A stretch of 64,000 nt of DNA from Lolium rigidum. Lineage: Eukaryota; Streptophyta; Magnoliopsida; Poales; Poaceae. The notes under the pieces are model-generated. The model had not been told where the DNA came from, made no database searches, and was given only the letters and a program-made list of their open reading frames with translations. Below are positions 10,929-22,920 of the stretch, piece after piece. The translations under genes were made by a program, and so were the position numbers. The stretch spans positions 250,964,124 to 251,028,123 of the forward strand of contig NC_061514.1 in assembly GCF_022539505.1 (NCBI RefSeq), given 5' to 3'. Each line of letters starts with the position of its first letter. The stretch's first letter is position 1.

Positions 10929-13503
10929 GTTACACTTTACGCGCCTAGGTGAAAGGCGTTAAAGAAAAGCGCTTATGGGAGACAACCCATGTTTTTACTC
11001 CAGTATTTTTGTTTTATATTTGTGTCTTGGAAGTTGTTTACTACTGTAGCAACCTCTCCTTATCTTAGTTTTATGTTTTGTTGTGCCAAGTAAAGTCTTT
11101 GATAGAAAAGTAAGTACTAGATTTGGATTACTGCTGCGAGTTCCAGATTTCTTTGCTGTCACGAATCTGGGTCTATCTCCCTGTAGGTAGCTCAGAAAAT
11201 TACGCCAATTTACGAGCATGATCCTCAGATATGTACGCAACTTTCATTCAATTTGAGCATTTTCGTTTGAGCAAGTCTGGTGGCCTAATAAAATCCATCT
11301 TTACGGACTGTTCTGTTTTGACAGATTCTGTCTTTTATTTCGCATTGCCTCTTTTGCTATGTTGGATGAATTTCTTTGATCCACTAATGTCCGAGTAGCT
11401 TTATGCAATGTCCAGAAGTGTTAAGAATGATTGTGTCACCTCTGAACATGTGAATTTTTATTATGCACTAACCCTCTAATGAGTTGTTTCGAGTTTGGTG
11501 TGGAGGAAGTTTTCAAGGATCAAGAGAGGAGTATGATGCAATATGATCAAGGAGAGTGAAAGCTCTAAGCTTGGGGATGCCCCGGTGGTTCACCCCTGCA
11601 TATATTAAGAAGACTCAAGCGTCTAAGCTTGGGGATGCCCAAGGCATCCCCTTCTTCATCGACAACATTATCGGGTTCCTCCCCGAAACTATATTTTTAT
11701 TCGGCCACATCTTATGTACTTTGCTTGGAGCGTCGGTTTGTTTTTGTTTTTTGTTTTGTTTGAATAAAATGGATCCTAGCATTCACTTTATGGGAGAGAG
11801 ACACGCTCCGCTGTTGCATATGGACAAATATGTCCTTAGGCTCTACTCATAGTATTCATGGCGAAGTTCTTCTTCGTTAAATTGTTATATGGTTGGAATT
11901 GGAAAATGATACATGTAGTAACTCTAAAATGTCTTGGATAATTTGATACTTGGCAATTGTTGTGCTCATGTTTAAGCTCTTGCATCATATACTTTGCACC
12001 CATTAATGAAGAAATACTTAGAGCTTGCTAATTTGGTTTGCATATTTGGTTTCTCTAGAGTCTAGATAACATCTAGTATTGAGTTTTGAACAACAAGGAA
12101 GACGGTATGGAGTCTTATAATGTTTACCATATGTCTTTTATGTGAGTTTTGCTGTACCGTTCATCCTTGTGTTTGTTTCAAATAACCTTGCTAGCCTAAA
12201 CCTTGTATCGAGAGGGAATACTTCTCATGCATCCAAAATCCTTGAGCCAACCACTATGCCATTTGTGTCCACCATACCTACCTACTACATGGTATTTATC
12301 CGCCATTCCAAAGTAAATTGCTTGAGTGCTACCTTTAAAATTCCATCATTCACCTTTGCAATATATAGCTCATGGGACAAATAGCTTAAAAACTATTGTG
12401 GTATTGAATATGTACTTATGCACTTTATCTCTTATTAAGTTGCTTGTTGAGCGATAACCATGTTTACAGGGACGCCATCAACTATTCTTTGTTGGATATC
12501 ATGTGAGTTGCTATGCATGTCCGTCTTGTACTGAAGCAAGAGAGATCTACCACCTTCATGGTTGGAGCATGCATATTGTTAGAGAAGAACTTTGGGCCGC
12601 TAACTAAAGCCATGATTCATGGTGGAAGTTTCGGTTTGGACATATATCCTCAATCTCATATGAGAATAATAATTGTTGCCACATGCTTATGCATTAAAGA
12701 GGAGTCCATTATACTGTTGTCCATGTTGTCCCGGTATGGATGTCTAAGTTGAGAATAATCAAAAGCGAGAAATCCAAAATGCGAGCTTTCTCCTTAGACC
12801 TTTGTACGGGCGGCATGGAGGTACCCCATTGTGACACTTGGTCAAAACATGTGCATTGCAAAGATCCGGTAGTCCAAGTTAATTAGGACAAGGTGCGGGC
12901 ACTATTAGTATACTATGCATGAGACTTGCAACTTGTAAGATATAACTTTCATAACTCATATGCTTTATTACTACCGTTGACAAAATTGTTTCATGTTTTC
13001 AAAATAAAAGCTCTAGCACAAATATAGCAATCGATGCTTTCCTCTTTGAAGGACCATTCTCTTTACTTTTATGTTGAGTCGGTTCACCTATTTCTCTCCA
13101 CCTCAAGAAGCAAACACTTGTGTGAACTGTGCATTGATTCCTACATACTTGCATATTGTACTTGTTATATTACTCTATGTTGACAATTATCCATGAGATA
13201 TACATGTTACAAGTTGAAAGCAACCGCTGAAACTTAATCTTCCTTTGTGTTGCTTCAATACCTTTACTTTGATTTATTGCTTTATGAGTTAACTCTTATG
13301 CAAGACTTATTAATACTTGTCTTGAAGTACTATTCATGAAAAGTCTTTGCTATATGATTCACCTGTTTACTCATGTCATCACCATTGTTTTGATCGCTGC
13401 ATCCACTACATATGTTTACAAATAGTATGATCAAGGTTATGATGGCATATCACTTCAGAAATTATCTTTGTTATCGTTTTACTCGCTCGGGACGAGCGAA
13501 ACT
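10929..13503 (+). mobile_element. Non-coding 3' region of the gag-pro element
   Basis: About 2.6 kb without a credible gene. The section 10929-12540 matches both palindrome arms and the internal regions of elements B (about 43550-45130) and C (about 50400-51290) in reverse. The section 12540-13503, missing from the palindrome, matches 42640-43590 of B. It holds the paired PPT-like motifs and the hairpin. Conservation between elements with different ORFs suggests cis-acting RNA functions; this is inference. Confidence 0.75.
11567..11651 (+). repeat. Paired PPT-like motifs with perfect hairpin
   Basis: AAGCTTGGGGATGC at 11567-11580 and 11625-11638. The second copy opens a perfect 9-bp hairpin: GGGGATGCC, loop CAA, GGCATCCCC (11631-11651). 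The motif lies about 1.9 kb upstream of the identical sequence at the 3' LTR boundary. Confidence 0.9.
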
Positions 13504-13518
13504 AAGCTTGGGGATGCT
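13504..13518 (+). other. Polypurine-tract-like plus-strand primer site
   Basis: AAGCTTGGGGATGC followed by T, immediately before the 3' LTR start TGATACG at 13519. Its place next to the LTR is that of the plus-strand priming tract of LTR retrotransposons. The purine core is GGGGATG. Confidence 0.75.
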
Positions 13519-15347
13519 TGATACGTCTCAGACGTATCGATAATTTCTTATGTTCTATGCCATATTATTGATGATACCTACATGTTTTATGCACACTTTA
13601 TGTCATATTCGTGCATTTTACGGAACTAACCTATTAACAAGATGCCGAAGTGCTAGTTCTGTTTTACTGCTGTTTTTGGTTTCGAAATCCTAGTAACGAA
13701 ATATTCTCGGAATTGGACGAAACGAAGACCCGGGGCCCTATTTTTCCACGGAGCTTCCGGAAGACCGAAGAACACACGAAGTGGGGCCACGAGGTGGCCA
13801 AGCTATAGGGCGGCGCGGCCCAAGCCTCGGCCGCGCCGACCTATGGTGTGGGCCCCTCGTTAGCCCCCGACTGCGCCCTTCCGCCTACTTAAAGCCTCCG
13901 TCGCGAAACCCACGATGCGAAAAACCACGATACGGAAAACCTTGCGAGACGCCGTCGCCGCCGATCCCATCTCGGGGGATTACGGAGATCTCCTCCGGCA
14001 CCCTGCCGGAGAGGGGATTCATCTCCCGGAGGACTCTACACCGCCATGGTCGCCTCCGGAGTGATGAGTGAGTAGTTCACCCCTGGACTATGGGTCCATA
14101 GCGGTAGCTAGATGGTTGTCTTCTCCTCATTGTGCTTCATTGTTGGATCTTGTGAGCTGCCTAACATGATCAAGATCATCTATACGTAATTCTATATGTT
14201 GTGTTTGTCGGGATCCGATGGATAGAGAATACCATGTCATGTTAATTATCAAGTTATTATACATGTGTTGTTTATGATCTTGCATGCTCTCCGTTTCTAG
14301 TAGAGGCTGTGGCCAAGTGTTTACTTTTAACTCCAAGAGGGAGTACTTATGCTCGATAGTGGGTTCATGCCTGCATTGACACCTGGGGGAGTGACAGAAA
14401 CCCCTAAGGTTGTGTTGTGCTGTTGCCACTAGTGACAGAAACCCCTAAGGTTGCACAACACAACCTTAGAACTTTCTGTCACTGTCCCAGGTGTCAATGC
14501 AGGCATGAACCCACTATCGAGCATAAATACTCCCTCTTGGAGTTAAAAGCAAAAACTTGGCCAGAGCCTCTACTAGTAACTGAGAGCATGCAAGATCATA
14601 AACAACACATATGTAATAACTTGATAATTAACATGACATGGTATTCTCTATCCATCGGATCCCGACAAACACAACATATAGAATTACAGATAGATGATCT
14701 TGATCATGTTAGGCAGCTCACAAGATCCAACAATGAAGCACAATGAGGAGAAGACAACCATCTAGCTACTCGCTATGGACCCATAGTCCAGGGTGAACTA
14801 CTCACTCATCACTCCGGAGGCGACCATGGCGGTGTAGAGTCCTCCGGAGATGAATCCCCTCTCGGCAGGTGCCGGAGGAGATCTCCGAATCCCCCGAGAT
14901 GGGACTCGGCGGCGCGGCGTCTCGCAAGGTTTTCCGTATCGTGGTTTTTCGCATCGTGGGTTTCGCGATGGAGGCTTTAAGCAGGCGAAGGGCGGAGTCG
15001 GGGACCCGACGAGGGGGCCACACCATAGGGCGGCGCGGGCCCCCCTAGGCCGCGCCGCCTTGTGGTGTCGCTACCTCGTGGCCCCACCTTCGTATGTTCT
15101 TCGGTCTTCGGAAGCTCCGTGGAAAAATAGGCCCCCGGGTCTTCGTTTCGTCCAATTCGAGAATATTTCGTTACTAGGATTTCGAAACCAAAAACAGAGC
15201 AGAACGGAACTGGCACTTCGGCATCTTGTTAATAGGTTAGTTCCAGAAAATGCACGAATATGACATAAAGTGTGCATAAAACATGTAGGTATCATCAATA
15301 ATATGGCATAGAACATAAGAAATTATCGATACGTCGGAGACGTATCA
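13519..15347. repeat. Second palindrome: LTR folded back on itself
   Basis: A plus-strand LTR head runs from 13519 (TGATACGTCTCAGACG) to about 14432, then the same sequence returns in reverse to an LTR head at 15347. The centre is about 14433 and the arms about 910 bases. Near the turn, TGACAGAAACCCCTAAGGTTG occurs at both about 14393 and 14433, a partial 40-base tandem duplication, before the strand switches to CACAACACAACCTTAG. Confidence 0.9.
14433..15347 (-). mobile_element. Inverted partial Gypsy LTR
   Basis: Minus-strand LTR head ending at 15347, the distal arm of the second palindrome. It abuts the untranslated leader of a different element at 15348. Confidence 0.88.
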
Positions 15348-15367
15348 GTCTTCTAAGGTCAAATAAT

Positions 15368-15383
15368 GGCTCTGATACCAACT
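15368..15383 (-). other. Primer-binding site, initiator tRNA-Met type
   Basis: On the minus strand the sequence reads AGTTGGTATCAGAGCC directly after an LTR ending TTGACA. TGGTATCAGAGC is the usual tRNA-Met(i) primer-binding site. The internal region of this element would run leftward and is cut at 15348. Confidence 0.8.
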
Positions 15384-18300
15384 TGTCAACTCCCGGATTT
15401 TTAAGTCCAGATGCCTATTATGTCATTCATCGCAATCCCAGGATAATGTTGTTGCGAGGCATAATAGTCGAATATCACAGTCATTATTTATTACAAGCCA
15501 TAAAGTCTTACAATCTTGAATCACATGATTCATCTTACACAAATAGTTGATCTTTCAATCAACATACATACACAAGTTCATACATAGCGGAAGCGTAATA
15601 GTAAATGGACTCTCTAGTCCACAGGCCAACTTTTGACGTCAGAAACCCCTAGTTGTCGTAGGCGTCCTGCTGGTCATCCTCGTGATAGTTCTGTTCATCA
15701 TCGTACTCTGGCCATTTGAATAGCCAGGGACAAAGCCGTAAGTACTTTAAGTACTTGCAAACTAATACTAATGTAAAATGCCAACTAAAGGTACTAAACT
15801 CTATTTTTACTTGCATAAGCCAAATTTTAGTTCACAAACTTGGATCCTGTGCTAACTAACTTAAGTGGGAACATTAGTGTCATTCCCACAACATTGGTAT
15901 AATTCCAAACGAGTCACCAAGTCACCATTCACATTCACTAAGGTTTTCAAAATTCTGACATAGGAAACTGTATGGCCCTTCCAACGGTCCGTAACCGTGG
16001 ACACGGCTATTCGAATAGATTTACACTCTGCAGAGGTTGCACACTTGTGCCACAACATTTGATTTCATCCGTCGGAATAACTCCGAGTCACCGTAACACA
16101 AGACGCAGATCATCAACCCTAACCTTTCACTTACACATCCTAGTATGAGCACCTCTCCCCATGAGCTTGGCCTCCCAGGTGAAAACCAACCGTTAACTCC
16201 GGAACCGCACGAGGCTTGGCCGTACAATTTCACCTCAATTCACATCATTGCTCAGTAACGGAGGCAGCCTCGGCATAACCCCTATGACGTGTGTTTAGAG
16301 GGAACTCATACTAAAATCTATAAACTTCCAGTTAAGCCCTACCCATAATCAGGTATTGTGGGGGTACTCAAAAATTGGAAAGGTATCGCATTCAAACCAA
16401 TGTCAGGGTTTTATCAAAAATCACTATCTTCTCTTGTTCACATTCAACTTCAAATCCTTCAATGGAATGCTTCATCATTCCAGGGTTTCAAATTCAACCA
16501 TTCACATGTTCCCATCTAAAGTAGTCAAGTTTTAGTATTTTAGCACTAGCACTAATCGTCAGGGGTGCTACATTGCTTTGCTATCTTTACTCATCTAGTA
16601 ATCTTGTTCTCTAGACCAATTTTATTCCATCCTTTGAAAACACAACAAGTACAACTTGTATAGTGTAAATATAAGATAGGCTTGTATGAAGAAAGGTAAG
16701 AATCATGGTGCCTTGCTCAAGGAGAGCTTTGCACTTTGCAAGAGTATTATCTTGCCTTGGTAGTTCTCTAGGTTTTCTTCTTCCTCTTCTGGGTAGAATT
16801 CTCCTTCCTCTTGATAATCTCCGGTGCTAGCGTCTAAATTTGAATACGAAGTATAATCACTAAACAAGCTCAAAGCTACACTAAGCACATCATTACTTCA
16901 CACAAGCTATGCTAAGCACACACATGAAATAAGTAGGTGCATTGGTTGGGTGACTTGAGGAAAAATAATTTCCTCTCATTCATATGTGACAAGTAAATTC
17001 CATATGGTTCTTGAGGAATAATTTCCTCTCATTGAAATCTTCTTAAGATTTAATTTCTCAAACAATAATACATGAACTTATGTTGACCCAAGTCAACCAT
17101 TCATTATCATTATTGAAGAAAATGATTTAAATGAGGTAGACCACCTCATACCATTTAATAATTCTACAAATGATTTAAATCTCCAAATGTTCATATAGGA
17201 GTGTTTGGACCAGGGGTGCAAACATCACATGAATTCATTTGAGACAATATTTAAATGAAGTAAAAATACTTCATAAGATTTACATAATAGTTTTGGACAA
17301 TATCACTTAACTAAACTAGCCATATTGTCCATTAATCAAACTAGGGCATGATCATGCAAAGTGACCACACCATTTTCTTGCAGAAACAATTAGTGTAAGT
17401 CAAATGTGAGCTATAGGAGTTGGAATTAACTTAATATCTATTTTGGTTGATTTTTAAGAATTATTTGAATAAGAAAAAGTCCCTGCCTTCTTCTTTTTAT
17501 CATTTTATTTCTACAATGAATCTCGAAGTGAGACCAGTGGAAAATTGTAGAACTTTTTACTAGATTTCCAAATATATAAAGTTTGTTAAATTTGGCCAAG
17601 CCAAACAGATTCTATGTATTTTCAAAGTTGGGTTCAGTATTGAATTCAAACTAAAATTATTAAACGAGATTTGAATTAAAAAGGCCGGCGGGAAAACTAA
17701 CTGGGCCCAAACGTTTAAAAATGGCCCAAGGCCAGCCCACCACGCATCTGTGCATGCGCGGGCCGCCTGACAGTGGGCTCCACCCGTCAGTGACGCTTAA
17801 CGCCGAAGCGGTATGAATCAACAGGGGGCGTTGGATTAGAACGCGATCTAACGGCTCATGCGTGTCATCGTCGACGGCGAGAGAGAAGCTCGCTGGCGGC
17901 GCAGGTAGGGGGTCGAAGGGCTTACGGTGGCTCCAGCTAGGGTTGGCAGTATGCTCGACGAGGTTGTAGACGACGGCGAGGCTCCTGGTAGCAGTGGCGT
18001 CGCTTGGGGAGGCCTGGATCGACGGCGATTGCTGCAGAGCTTCCGCGGCAGTGATGCGTCGATTGGCCTTGCTCCGGCGACGATTGGGGTGGCTACTGGT
18101 GCTGAGCGAGGCGGTGGTGAGTGGTGATCATGGTGGTGTGCTTGAATCGTCGAGGGGAGGCCTCATTTTATAGTCGCGCGTGGGTGCTGGGGTGCCGTGG
18201 CAATGGCGACAAGGGCGCGGCCGCTCCGGTGGGCTAGAGGGCTAGGCGACGACGGGGTCGTGTTCACGACGTCACCGCGGTCCTCGGAGCGTCAACGGCG

Positions 18301-19463
18301 CGGTAAACGGTGGCGTACGGTGGTCGGGCGGGCGCGTGTACTGTCGCGGCCGTGGCAGGCGCGTTCGTCCTCTCCGGCGGCCGTGGTCGCCAAGGCATGA
18401 CGTCAGCGTGTCCGGCGAGCTCCGCGTGGCGAGGTGGGCACCGCGGCGCGCGGATATGGTCGGGGTACGGCAAGATTTGGCGAGCGCCGCGTGGGCGGGT
18501 CGCGCGCGTCCGTGCGCCAGTGACGTCGCCCATGCCGCTCGCGGCGTACCTGGGCGTACCTGGGCGCGCGTCGTCCGGGGCTTGTTGGCGTCCTCGCGAT
18601 CGACGGCGTGCACGGACGATCTCAGCAGGTAGTGGGCTACGCGTTGGGCATGGTGGCTGTGGCGATGGTGGAGAGAAAAGAGGGGAGGCGTGTCGAGGGC
18701 GACGTGGTCGGCATGGCCATGGCCGGCCATGATCTGGTCGTGTCCATGGCGTGTTCTTGCATGGGTTAGGTTGAGTGATGTCCAGGGGACTTGGTTTAGC
18801 CAAGAAATGGTCAAGGGGCAGCAAGGTTTGATCACAATTTGAAAATGGGGATTGTTGAATCTGTTTCAAAGTCTCATCTTTGCTTGATCCTATCTCTTGA
18901 TCCGAGAAAGATTTTGGTAAGATGATCTATACAAAAGTTGTTCACCTTGTTGTGTACTTGGATGACATGCCAAGAGTTGGATTTGTTTGGTTTAGAAAAT
19001 TTGAAATAGAGAGGCTCAAAGTGGTGATCGGACTATAAAAGTCAGAAATGACCATTATCTCATGTGATCATATTTTCAAATTTGAAATTGGTTTAAAAGG
19101 TATATCTTTGATTCCCAAAGTTGTAATTACTCTTTAATATCATATTACAACTATGGGTGAAGATCAAATGGGTTTAGGGTCAAATTTACAAAAATGACAT
19201 AGACCATATGTTAGGGTTTTTAGGATTTTATAAATATTGGATTTCTTTCTCTTTTTGATTTATTTGGTTGGTGATCATCACTTGATCAATTCTAGGGTTT
19301 TGGAATTCATCATACTCACAAATATAACAACCATCATGGCATATCACTCAAAATGCACAAGTCCTATGCAAGGTACTATATGCAAGGTAAAAGTTTTTGT
19401 TGGTTCTGAATTTGGATACTTGGAATTGTTCTTCTTCCTTTATTTGAAATTTGGGATGTTACA
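15384..19463 (-). mobile_element. Long LTR (4.08 kb) of an unnamed LTR retrotransposon
   Basis: The minus-strand LTR begins TGTAACATCCCAAATTTC at 19463 and ends TTGACA at 15384, next to the primer-binding site. It is mostly AT-rich, with a GC- and CpG-rich block at about 17680-18780 that opens long overlapping frames on both strands without recognisable domains. I do not regard those as genes. The other LTR and coding region lie outside the window or were removed, so no target-site duplication can be checked. The family is not recognised with confidence. Confidence 0.75.
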
Positions 19464-22170
19464 TGCGCCAAGGAGGGGGCCGGGTCAGCAGAGGGGTTTT
19501 ATGTTTGAAGAAATGTGGCTTAAGCATGACGGATACGATCAAATGATACAGGAGGCGTGGGATAACAATCCAGCTGTGGATCCGGGCATACGGGGTTTTT
19601 GGCAGAAGCTACAGGATATGTCCAGGGACATAAAACGGTGGAGCTTTGACACCTTTGGGTCGGTACATGCCGAGCTTAAGGCTTTGAGAGGCAAACTTGA
19701 AGAGGCCAAAGTGCAGCAGTTGGTGTCAGGATCCTCGGCTGAAGTCAAGGACGTAGAGAAGAAGTTGCATGATTTGTATGAAAAGGAAGAGGTCATGTAC
19801 AGACAGCATTCGCGTCAGGAATGGTTAAAGGCGGGAGACCGTAACACTAGATATTTTCAAAATAGAGCGTCTCACAGGAAGCGCAAGAACACGGTAAAGG
19901 CGTTGCGTAGAGAGGATGGCTCTACGTGCGCTACAAATGAGGGAATGGTGGAAATGGCACTGGCCTTCTACCAGCATCTCTATACATCGGAGGGTTCGAC
20001 CGACAGCGATGGAATTTTGGCCCTGATTGAGAGGTCAGTGGACGAAGCTATGAACCTGGAGCTAGTGGGGAATGTCACGGACGCTGAAATTGAGATGGCG
20101 CTGTTCCAGATGGTACCGACGAAGGCGCCGGGTAAGGATGGACTGCCGGCCCTTTTTTATCAGAGGCACTGGCCCCTGTTAAAACATCATGTGTGTACGG
20201 CAGTGAGAGACTTCTTGTCAGGAAAAGAGTGCCCGGAGGACTTCAATGATACAATTTTGGTGCTTATTCCGAAAGTGAGCCATCCAGAACGATTGTCCCA
20301 GTTCAGGCCGATCAGTTTGTGTAATGTGCTATACAAAATTGCTTCGAAGGTGCTTGCCAATAGGCTTAAGAGAATCCTCCCCATTCTTATTTCAGAGGAG
20401 CAAAGCGCTTTCGTGCCTGGAAGGCTTATCACAGACAATGTTTTGGTGGCTTATGAATGTGTGCATGCGATACGGAAGAGGAAGAGGAAAACTCCACTCT
20501 GCGCTGTCAAGCTCGACATGATGAAGGCGTATGATAGAGTAGAATGGGCGTTTTTGGAAAAAGTTATGGAGAAGATGGGTTTTGCTAGGGGCTGGATAGA
20601 TATGGTAATGAGATGTGCCACCTCGGCCCGTTTTTCTGTTAAGATGAATGGAGTTCTTTCTGAGATGTTCTTGCCATCTAGAGGCCTGCGACAGGGTGAC
20701 CCATTGTCCCCATATTTGTTTCTATTCTGCGTGGAGGGCTTCTCCGCTCTTCTTCGGAGCGCTCAGGTGGAGAAGAAGATAAATGGGGTGGGCTTTGGAC
20801 CACTGGGTCCAACGGTTACACACCTACTGTTTGCCGATGACAGTGTAGTATTCATGGAGGCTACTAGAGAGAGTATGGAGGCGCTGAAACATGTTTTGCA
20901 GGTATATGAGGTCAGCTCAGGGCAAAAGGTCAACAGAGCTAAGTCATCAGTGTTCTTTGGGAAGGGTTGTCCTGCGGAGAGGAGGACAGAGCTTAAGGAG
21001 TCCATCGGCATCAGTTGCGAGGCCTTATCGGAGAAATATCTGGGCCTACCTACGGTGGTGGGAAGGTCCAAGGAAGGCGCTTTCAAGCATCTACCGGAGC
21101 GATCTTGGAGCAAGGTGCACGGCTGGAAGGGTCAGGGCTTGTCTATGGAGGGAAAGGAAGTTCTAATTAAATCGGTCCTGCAGGCTGTGCCTACATATCC
21201 AATGGGCTGTTTTAAGTTGTCACAGAAGACGTGCTCTAAGTTAACCTCCATCGCCACTGGGTTTTGGTGGGGGTCAGCAGAGGGGAAGCGCAAGGTGCCT
21301 TGGATCAGTTGGGAGCGTATGTGTGTGTCTAAGCGAGGAGGAGGAATGGGTTTCCGTAATTATGCAGTTTTCAACCAAGCTCTTCTAGCCAAACAAGCCT
21401 GGCGTGTGCTTACCAGGCCTCAAGCTTTGTGCTCCCGAGTTCTCCGTGCGCGGTATTTTAGAGATGGGGGGTTCTTGAAAGCAAGTTCCCCCAAGGCCGC
21501 ATCTTACACATGGAAAAGCATCCTGCATGGAAGGGAACTACTCCGAGCTGGGTTGATTTGGCGGATCGGCGATGGGAAGTCGGTGGATGTGTGGGCTGAC
21601 AATTGGATACCGAGGGATGGACTGATGAGACCGTTTGGCCATAAACCGAATGCACAAATCAGGAGGGTCGAGGAAGTCCTGCTAGATGATGGGCGGGGCT
21701 GGGATGAGGAGAAATTGCGTGAAGTGTTCTTCGATGGTGATGTTGATGATATTCTGAAGAATCCCGTGGGTAGAGCTGGAACAGATGATTATGTAGCTTG
21801 GAATTACATCAAAAACGGGGTCTTCAGCGTGCGGTCAGCGTACCATCTGCAGATGCAGCTTGACGCGCTGCGTTCGGGGACGGCTAGTTCGTCGACCAAC
21901 TTGGATGATCACCGGGGATGGCTGGCTCTGTGGGAGGCCAATGTCCTGGGGAAGGCGAAAATCCATGCATGGCGGCTAGTTAAAAATGGCTTGGCTGTGG
22001 GAGAGGAGTTACAGAGGAGGAAGATCAAAGTAGGGTTGCGGTGTATTGTCTATGATCGAGAGGAGTCTTTGCTGCACAGGTTCTGGGTGTGCGCACACTC
22101 AGCGGAAGCGTGGGAGGTTGCTCGTCAACAGACTGGACTACCACTACGGCGTCCGAGGATGATTGTATGA
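19464..22170 (+). pseudogene. LINE ORF2 fragment: reverse transcriptase and zf-RVT
   Basis: This encodes the target-primed reverse transcriptase of a plant L1-type LINE. The open frame extends upstream to 19237 only by chance, through LTR sequence. Landmarks in order: [15 protein letters not shown] linker; [13 protein letters not shown] near 20130; [20 protein letters not shown] near 20310; [19 protein letters not shown] near 20402; [13 protein letters not shown] near 20510; [13 protein letters not shown] near 20690; catalytic FADDSVVFM near 20830; and a C-terminal region with WADNWIP and [15 protein letters not shown]. The terminal zinc-binding segment has lost its second cysteine (CIVY where CPxC is usual). 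The frame stops at 22170 in front of RNase H. The polymerase core looks unusually intact for a fragment. Confidence 0.9.
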
Positions 22171-22889
22171 CGACACCGCGATCTGCATGGGTGGTTACTC
22201 GAATGGTTCAGCGGTATGAAGAAGGATCAGCTCTGTATTAGCATCATGATCTTGTATCAGCTCTGGCTAGCACGCAATGAGGCCAGGGAGGAGGTGCAAA
22301 TTGTTTCTCCACATGAGATCATAAGGAAATCACTGTTCCTTGTGGAGGAGTGGCAGGGGCTTAAGACGCCGCAGGGCGCCGGCGCGGCCAGGGTGGTGGA
22401 GCACTGGCTCCCTCCGCCGATGGGCTGGGCAAAACTTAACGCGGACGGAGTTTCTCGGCGAAGGATGGGACGGGAGGGTGTGGCGTGATCTTGCGAGATA
22501 ACAATGGCAAATTCCTGGCAGGAGCAAGCCATTTTTCCCACTCTGCCTCGGATCCGGAGCGTGCCGAGCTCATGGCCTGCAAATACGCGTTAGCGCTGGC
22601 AAGGACAAGGGGTTTGAATAAGGTGATTCTCGAAACTGATTGCCTGGGTGCTGTGGCAAAGATCCGAAGCTGCGATATTGACAGGTCTGTTCATGGGCCG
22701 TTAGTCGAAGAAATAAAGTCGACGCTGAAGGTTTTCGCTGATCACTCGATTAGGCATGTGCGCCATACTGGTAACAAAGTAGCGCATGAATTAGCTCGTT
22801 ATGGCTGCGAAAATAAGTGTAATGTGGTATGGGGGACTGACCCTCCCGAATTCCTTGTACCTGTACTTGCACCTGAGTGTGCCGTTTAA
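22171..22889 (+). pseudogene. LINE RNase H domain (frameshifted continuation)
   Basis: Continuation of ORF2 in two other frames. The piece 22216-22488 holds the linker and the first RNase H strand (WAKLNADGV, first catalytic Asp). After a frameshift near 22485, 22485-22889 gives GVILRDNNG, PERAELMACKYAL (catalytic Glu), LETDCLGAV (second Asp) and HVRHTGNKVAHELAR. Plant L1 LINEs often carry such an RNase H-like domain at the C-terminus, where it would remove template RNA. At least two frameshifts separate it from the reverse transcriptase. Confidence 0.85.
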
Positions 22890-22920
22890 TTGATCGCAGC
22901 ATTTCATCTCAAAAAAAAAA

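Larger units (their letters stand above)
6919..14432 (+). mobile_element. Non-autonomous Gypsy (Athila-type) gag-pro element
   Basis: 5' LTR 6919-8517, tRNA-Asp primer-binding site at 8529, gag-protease 8773-10928, non-coding 3' region, PPT-like sequence 13504-13517, 3' LTR from 13519. The 3' LTR is incomplete: after about 910 bases it turns into an inverted copy of itself (14433-15347). No reverse transcriptase, RNase H or integrase sequence lies between protease and 3' LTR, so the element should depend on enzymes supplied by a partner. No direct flanking duplication can be assigned because both ends sit in rearranged sequence. Confidence 0.88.
19464..22920 (+). mobile_element. L1-type LINE, 5' part missing
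   Basis: LINE ORF2 sequence starts abruptly at the LTR boundary, in the linker between endonuclease and reverse transcriptase, and ends in a ten-base poly(A) (22911-22920). An LTR element landing inside the LINE explains a mid-ORF cut flush with an LTR terminus more simply than 5' truncation. The missing endonuclease part would then lie beyond the other LTR, outside the window. Confidence 0.88.

Noticed and set aside
14127..14746. Pair of ~100-codon frames on opposite strands with similar peptides
   Set aside because: They are the two arms of an LTR palindrome. The shared peptide comes from the inverted repeat, not from a gene pair.
18197..18869. Long overlapping reading frames on both strands (67-201 codons)
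   Set aside because: They lie in the CpG-rich block of an LTR. GC-rich DNA opens frames on every strand by chance, and the peptides are Arg/Ala/Pro-rich without any domain.
19237..19463. ATG at 19237 as the start of the 977-codon LINE protein
   Set aside because: The first ~75 codons are LTR sequence read through. LINE homology begins only at about 19464.
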